Origin: Coturnix japonica
Taxonomy: Eukaryota > Chordata > Aves > Galliformes > Phasianidae
Length of the DNA: 64,000 bases
Direction: 5' to 3'
Assembly: GCF_001577835.2 (NCBI RefSeq)
Contig: NC_029516.1
Coordinates: 22,131,648-22,195,647 of the forward strand
A program made the position numbers and the translations under genes. The notes beneath the pieces were generated by a model. That model worked only from the letters and a program-made list of their open reading frames with translations. It was not told the DNA's origin and did no database searches. Of this stretch, positions 58,131 through 64,000 are shown one piece after another; position 1 is the stretch's first letter, and the number at the start of each line of letters is the position of its first letter.

Positions 58131-58210
58131 CACAGGGTCTACAGGGTTGGAAAGGACCCCTAAGATCCCCCAGTCTGACCGCCTGGTCCCAGCTGCCCAG
58201 CATTACCATT
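58131..58210 (-). mobile_element. CR1 LINE fragment, minus orientation
   Basis: GTCTACAGGGTTGGAAAGGA and CCCCTAAGATCCCCCAGTCT resemble the reverse complement of the CR1 tail of another subtype. Confidence 0.8.
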
Positions 58211-58432
58211 ACAGCTTGAAAGATATGTGCCAGATAAAATCCATCGCTCCTTCCTTCTAAGGGAGGTGGATACTACAAATAGCAGAAATAATCTTATATG
58301 ATATTTTTAAGTTCCCTTAGTGTAAGGGGAGACTCTGATTGTTCATTCCAGGGAGTTAAGCATTCTCTTCTCAGTCTGTTACAGATAATGATCCATACAC
58401 AGATAATCGTTCACATTGCCTCTTCCTCCAGC

Positions 58433-58546
58433 AACAGAGATTAGGAGGAAGTTTTTCACACAGAGGATGGGTGACACACTGGAACAGGTTGCCCAAGGAG
58501 GTTGTGGATGCCCCATCCCTGCAGGCGTTCAAGGCCAGGCTTCATC
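58433..58546 (+). mobile_element. CR1 LINE fragment, plus orientation
   Basis: AGGAGGAAGTTTTTCACACA, CACTGGAACAGGTTGCCCAA, GGAGGTTGTGGATGCCCC and TTCAAGGCCAGGCTTCAT. It lacks the terminal CR1 tail. Confidence 0.9.
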
Positions 58547-58741
58547 TTTGTTCACCTGTGTTCTTACGGACAAACAAACACCTAACTCAGTGCTTTAAAC
58601 TGTGAGTTCTGAGTGCTTTCTCAATAACTGAGTTGTTCTGAAGGAGAGGTTTAAGTTCTGAAGCACACGTTTAAGCACACAAAGCACAACGTGAGCTTTG
58701 AAGAAGCAGCCAAAAGACAGCGATGCTGCAATACACAAAAG

Positions 58742-58747
58742 TTTATT
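58742..58747 (-). terminator. ST7: ST7 polyadenylation signal (AATAAA on minus strand)
   Basis: TTTATT on the plus strand, about 200 bases after the ST7 stop codon. It fixes the 3' end of ST7 at about 58,715-58,730. Confidence 0.75.
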
Positions 58748-58950
58748 TTTAAGTTTGTCTTTTCTGAAGGCAAAATATAATAGAACCTAACATCAATGGA
58801 TTTTGTACAACGAAACAGTTTTTATATGAGAACAGACAATCCATGAAGAGTTTTTCAGTCTTAGAACTGCTTCCCTTTTTTATCATGCTTCCTTGCGGTC
58901 AACCTGAAGTTGGCACAGCAGATGTGGCAGTCAGTCGGCCGGGCGCTCCC

Positions 58951-59046
58951 TCAGATCCTCGTCAGCTGGTGCCACAGGCTGGAGGGCAGGATGCTTTCCA
59001 CTTTCTCCATCACAAAATTTAAAGGGGCAAAGAGGGTGCTGAGAAA
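58951..59046 (-). CDS. ST7: ST7 terminal coding exon
   Basis: 31 codons plus stop, [10 protein letters not shown] to WHQLTRI. Acceptor TTTCTTTGCAG on the minus strand. Confidence 0.95.
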   Translation of the reverse strand, partial: FLSTLFAPLNFVMEKVESILPSSLWHQLTRI

Positions 59047-61838
59047 CTGCAAAGAAAGCAGACACACATTCAGATCACAGGCCTGGAGACAATGCCCCTC
59101 AATACAAAGCTCTCCAACACGACAAGCTCTTGCCGTTTGCTTCTGTAAAGCCCTCTAAGCGTGACCAACATTCCATAACTCAAGCACAAAGCCCTTCTGC
59201 CCAATTCTGAGCCTTGTGCATCTACAGATCTCTGGGTTTTGCAGCCAGGCAAGAGAGATGCCCATTTCCACAAAGCTCAAAGCGGTGAACTCCAGAAGTG
59301 CCCCCACATCTCACATCCCAGGCTCAGGCTCACGCTGAAGCCACTGAAAACTCAACCTATTGAAGCACAAGAGTAAGGCTCCCCCATCACTGCAGAATTT
59401 GACATGAGCTGCCAGAGACAAAATGCCTGTCTGCAGGTTTGAAATGGTTCTGTGAGGCACCATGAGCTGGAATTTATCTCCATGTCCTCCTCCTACTGTG
59501 ATACAGAGTCAGTAACATCAGAAGAAGTTTCAATGCGTGAACATCACGACAGACATGACAAAATCAAGTGAATGAGAACCACTTTAGCACAGGAAAAAGA
59601 AAATACTGCAAACTGCACCTGAGAACTGAAGTAGTCAAAGTGCTCCCCAAATTCCTGGCAATACATAATGACTGTGCTTTACATGAACTCTAATTCAACT
59701 GCACACATTACATACAGCTATTCTGGGGCTCTATGTGTGCGTGAGAGCATAAAGTAATATGCAGCGTTGACCCCCTTGAGACTGAGCACAGGCCAATGCC
59801 AGCTCCCAGCACAGAGTGACTGTGAAATACAGTAAATACCAGTTTACAGTAGAATCAGCCTGGACTGTGGTGATATTATTTCTGTGAAATGCTTTGGGGA
59901 TTGGCCAGCATAAGAGAAAGAATGATTTCGACCTACTAAAACACAGTTTAGTGCTGTTTGTAATAAACCACATAGCAATGAGTACCAAGCATAATGAATG
60001 GGTACCTCAGTGCTCATAGCCACAGCAATAGCCAACACGCCCATCTTTTAGTTAGTTAGAAGGCCAGTTACTTATTGAACTACCTTCCCTAAACCTGAAA
60101 GGGAAGAGCTACAGCTGGCAAACCCCTGCTATTCTGTTCTGATACAGCTGCATTTCAAAGAGATGCCTGCCATGACTTTCTGCAGTCTCATGTACCTGAG
60201 GTGTAGGGGCAAAGTGGCGAGGCCAGAGTCTTTTCAGCAGTGTGTGGAGACAGGACAAGGGGAAAAGGCCAGAAACTGGAACACAGGAAGTTCTGCACGA
60301 ATGTGTGCAAGAACTTCTTTACAGTGAGGGTGACGGAGCACTGGAACAGGCTGCCCAGGGGGCTTGTGGAGTCTCCTTCTCTGGACCCACCTGGACACCT
60401 ACCTGTGCGATGTGGTGTAGGGAACCTGCTTTGGCAGGGACTCTATGATCTCTGGAGGTCCCTTCCAACCCCTACGATTCTGTGATTCTGTGATTCTCAT
60501 ACCTCTGTCTGGTTGCACTCAGCAACCACAGCCAGGTAAGTTAAGCTCACACAAACACGCTGCCAAGTTCTGTCAGTTCCAGTAGCCCACTGCCTGCTGT
60601 AGGCACGTGAAGTACAAAACCTCATCACGCTGCCAGCTTGACAGACACCACTTGGTTCAGGACACAGGGGTGAAAAGTACAGCGACAACTGCAACAAGCC
60701 ATTAACTGCCAGTCTCAGAAAACCGAAGATTACATGAAAAGAGCCCTCAAACGGGTCACACATTGCAAAGACTCAAGGAGGGGGAAAAAAAAGCTTAACA
60801 AAGAAGTTCAAGAACATATGCCTGAATTTACATACTTGCTGTCCACCAAATGCATACATACACACTTAAGAAACAGAAGAATATTAATCATGTTTTAGCC
60901 CCTAAGCCCACAAAATCAAAAGCACCAGAGACACGAGACCTGCATCAGGTACAAAAATGTTTGAGAAAATATATTACTGCAGAGGATAATCGCTGTTTGT
61001 TGGAGGAGGAGACTGTATCTTGATCATACAGCATCAAGAAATTGATGTTTTTTCATATCCTAGGTAGAATATCCTACCGGGGCAATGATGTCCTTGGCTT
61101 TGCAATGAGAAAAGCATGTTTTAGCACTGTGCATGGCCTTTCCCCCTCATTCTCCAGCTCTTATTAATCCTTAGTGGATTACAAAAGCAGAATTAGCACG
61201 CAGTTCCTTGGATGTAGTTAAGAAAAGTTATGAAGGAAATACTGAGATTGCTTTTTTCATGGCAGTTTGGGGAAAGAATGCAAATTTCCCCTCGTTAACA
61301 ACACGCTGTGTTTCTGCTTACATGAAGAGTTTCTATAGCACCGGCAAGCATGGCACCTCCACACAAAAGAGGAGCTCTGCAAACCATGGCGTTGTTTTTA
61401 CTGGATTATATAAGAAACAACAGATAGATATTCCTTTCTCCAACCAAGACCTTTTTGGCAGAACCTCCTGATTTCTAACCTAACCCAAGAACCAGGTAAA
61501 CCAAAGAAGAAAGACAGCAGTGTGCTTTACTGGTCAATCCCTTGAGCAGCTGCTCTGTGTCCCCCCTGCTCAGACACTCACAATGTTTATTTATACTACT
61601 GAACACAAAGCCCTTTAATACTCTGCAATATTGACTGCAGCTTGTCCTGTATCTGTGCCTTTATTTACCGGAAGAGAGGAGCAGCAGAGAATACTCACCG
61701 CTTTTGCGAAGACCCCCATAAGCTCTGGGAATTGATGTGTCAGGAGAGCCAGCATGGCTGTGAAAGAACATAGGCCAGCAGTGAAGAGGATGAAGAAGGG
61801 AAGCTCTTTCTTGGGGTAAACTGAAACTTCATGAAATG
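58951..61838 (-). CDS. ST7: ST7 (suppressor of tumorigenicity 7), last two coding exons, partial gene
   Basis: Multipass membrane protein of poorly defined function, proposed as a tumour suppressor and related to ST7L. Two exons are seen, 61699-61838 and 58951-59046, both minus strand, joined in phase 0. The first encodes [20 protein letters not shown] and [20 protein letters not shown] then VFAKA, a membrane segment. The second encodes [20 protein letters not shown] and [11 protein letters not shown] with TGA. This is one of the known C-terminal isoform ends. I did not find the alternative end (MIDIFCSAEF). The remaining exons lie beyond the right edge. ST7 converges on WNT2, as in mammals. 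Confidence 0.93.
59047..61698 (-). other. ST7 last intron
   Basis: About 2.65 kb with one plus-oriented CR1. No further ST7 exon recognised. Confidence 0.7.
60211..60498 (+). mobile_element. CR1 LINE 3' end
   Basis: AAAGTGGCGAGGCCAGAGTC, TTCTTTACAGTGAGGGTGAC, CACTGGAACAGGCTGCCCAG, GGTCCCTTCCAACCCCTACG and the terminal GATTCTGTGATTCTGTGATT. Well preserved. Confidence 0.96.
61699..61838 (-). CDS. ST7: ST7 penultimate coding exon
   Basis: 140 bases, 46 full codons after two bases of a split codon. Acceptor TTTTTCCCGCAG, donor GCG|gtgagt on the minus strand. Contains a hydrophobic segment [19 protein letters not shown]. Confidence 0.95.
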
Positions 61839-64000
61839 CTGCGGGAAAAAGAAGGAAGAATGCATTGTATGTAAGAAAACCAAACAACACTCTTACCTGG
61901 TTTAAACCACCACAGTCATGGCTAACGTTATGTGACTGATGTTTTAATTAGGATGGCCTATCAGATCTCAGTTCCTCACTGTCCTTTTAATTACACGCAA
62001 TTAAAGGCTGTGGTCAGGTATATGGAACCTCTTTAACAGGTCTGTGTCTGCCGCTGTATGTTAAACCCTTCCCTGCTCAAACCCAACCATTCTACATCGA
62101 CATGCATTTCCTGTACTGCAAGAGCAAAACATGACGCTTTGTGTACACTGCTGAAAGAGACCCTCGCTTCTAGAATTTGAAAAGAAAAATGAGAGTGCTG
62201 AGCTATTTATTCTGCATGACTTTGTCATTCCTAAATCTCCTGACGCTCCACCCTCCCCTGCTCAGTATCCCTCTGAGTAAAGCAAGCAAAACAGTCTAAG
62301 AGGTGTTGTTATAATTAGGGTGATTATAATGGGGTGGGGAGACACTGTTGGTTGCCAAGCGTTTCTGTGTAGTATCAGTGAGAATGAACTGGGAAGGAGA
62401 GCCTTGGAACGGGCGGATTTCAGCCCTGCTCCTCTCACCTTGCCTTTACTCAGATAGGCTCATTAAAAGTGGCAACACATTCTTTAGCCCAAAGCAGGGA
62501 GGTTATGACCGAGACACTACAAAGAGTGCAAATGCCCTCAAATCAGTGCTCATGGCAGAAGCGGGCTTTTACTTTTTGTTAGAAGCAGCTTTCTCTGGAT
62601 TGATTCATCCCAATAGAGGATGCGAGTGAGGGATCTCCTTCCTTGGATCGACTCGTATTTATCCCCTCTGCCCTTGTGCGTGTCCCATGTGTGCTCACAC
62701 AAAGTCCCGCTGACTTCAGTGAGAAAACATGTGGGAATGAAGTGTAACTGCTTGCAAGAGTGACTGCTTGGGCTCTTCCTCTGCATTCCTGTGCTTCCCT
62801 GCATGTGCTGCAAACAGTCCCATTAGCTTGCTCTGAAACACTTGCCGAGGGCTGGGCCCGCCTTTATAGCCTTTATTAGCTCTAAAACCTTGCCAATACA
62901 TACCATTAATGTGTATGATAAATGACTGAGGTAATTTCAATCTCTTTAGGATGGCACACACATCATTACACGTAGAGAATCCTTTCTTGTTATTTCGTGT
63001 TGCTTTTCAGAAGATGTCACAATAACTTGTCAGAGTAACAGCTGTGCTAATGATCCAGCTGTCCTCAGGCAGGTTTGATCTTGCCTTGGAACGTGAGTAG
63101 CTAATATGCCTGCACAAGACTAACACCGCTGTGCAGCCGCGCTCTTGGTGTGGTGTTTCCTAGGTAAATGATCAGACATATTTTCTACCGTCTTGGCAAG
63201 AGACAAGTAGCAAGATCTAACAGATTTATAGCTCCTCCGTAATCTCACTCCCTATCTCCATGCTGCTGACAACAATAAAGATAGATGATCGTTATGAACG
63301 ATGGCCTGAAACTGCCTTTTGAACTGCGTGAGCTCCAGAGGTTTGCTATCACCTGAGTGCTCTACTCCAGTACACCCCATCTGAAAAACACCCATCAGTA
63401 GCACAAGATTCAGGTGAACATTTCCTTGGTGTCAATGATAAGAGAAGTTGAACGTACACGGTAGTAGTTCTCTATCTGCAGTTTCTGTACAAATAGGGTA
63501 AGGGTAGAAAAGATGTCCTTTTTCCAGTGGGTAGGGGATCATTCTGAAAGCTGGAAAGAAAACACCGTGCATGAATGACTGTAAGCGTGGTACCACCAGA
63601 GACATTTAATTGTAAACGAACAAAATTATATTGGTCGCAACCAGTGTATATATTGCTTAACTACGTGTCAGAACAGAAATCCACATTCAGCTTTTAATCC
63701 TGAAGACACGTCTTCTTTTACTCTTAGCAGTGTACAGTGTTACAGGTGCGTAAATACATGTTTGCAAGATCATAGCCCAATACACTTAAAATCCTATAAG
63801 GAAATGTACAGACTTCATCTTAGACTTTCAAGTAATATCAATCAGACAAGCCCAGAGAAACAGCTTTCCAACACAGCCACGTTCCCATCTTGTATTTGGC
63901 AATCAAAGATTAATAACTTGGCAATCAAAGATTAATACTCAATTATTAAAACCAGGCTCCCCAAATAAAGTCAGGTTTCTGATATAAATCTGCAGGTCAT
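61839..64000 (-). other. ST7 intronic sequence to the right edge
   Basis: No further exon recognised. The 62.86-63.31 kb part has alternating homeobox-like and GATA-like words and no transposon text, which would fit a conserved non-coding element. A short tandem duplication lies near the edge (annotated). Confidence 0.55.
63896..63937. repeat. Tandem pair of a 20-base unit with ATCAAAG cores
   Basis: TTGGCAATCAAAGATTAATA occurs twice with a two-base spacer (22-base period). Each copy carries an ATCAAAG, the TCF/LEF core, and a TTAAT homeobox-like core. Confidence 0.9.

Larger units (their letters stand above)
57380..58715. other. Convergent WNT2-ST7 intergenic gap
   Basis: About 1.3 kb between the two 3' ends. 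It holds two CR1 pieces in opposite orientation and otherwise nothing recognised. Confidence 0.7.

Overview
The window is vertebrate, almost certainly bird, chromosomal DNA. The genes are split by GT-AG introns, and the interspersed repeats are CR1 LINEs with their typical 3' end (ATTCTATGATTCT-like) and Galluhop-type mariner remnants. No Alu, B1 or L1 is visible. This points to chicken or a close galliform. The gene order ASZ1 - WNT2 - ST7 matches the conserved vertebrate CFTR/MET neighbourhood, seen here in the orientation opposite to the human chromosome 7 map.

Layout. 1-9.7 kb: AT-rich DNA between genes with an old CR1, a mariner fragment and a CA microsatellite. CFTR is expected further upstream on the minus strand, but I found no CFTR exon. 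9.9-40.6 kb: complete ASZ1 (GASZ) on the plus strand, 13 coding exons joining to a 472-residue protein. 40.7-44.4 kb: spacer with a long CR1 3' end. 44.4-57.4 kb: complete WNT2 on the plus strand, CpG-island promoter and 5 coding exons joining to 359 residues. 57.4-58.7 kb: short convergent gap. 58.7-64 kb: the 3' end of ST7 on the minus strand (last two coding exons), whose gene continues beyond the right edge.

ASZ1 is a germ-cell piRNA-pathway scaffold anchored in the mitochondrial outer membrane. WNT2 is a secreted lipid-modified morphogen. ST7 is a multipass membrane protein. They are neighbours by conserved synteny and are not one pathway. All exon joins below keep the reading frame, and the joined lengths (472 and 359 codons) are close to the human proteins (475 and 360, from memory).

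I see no clearly new biological system. The best leads are an in-frame upstream start for WNT2, a candidate alternative last exon of ASZ1, a cysteine-rich antisense open frame in WNT2 intron 4, an unidentified coding-like remnant in ASZ1 intron 9, a long TA microsatellite beside an ASZ1 splice acceptor, a NAGNAG acceptor, and paired TCF/LEF-like sites near the right edge. No retrovirus or LTR element was recognised with confidence.
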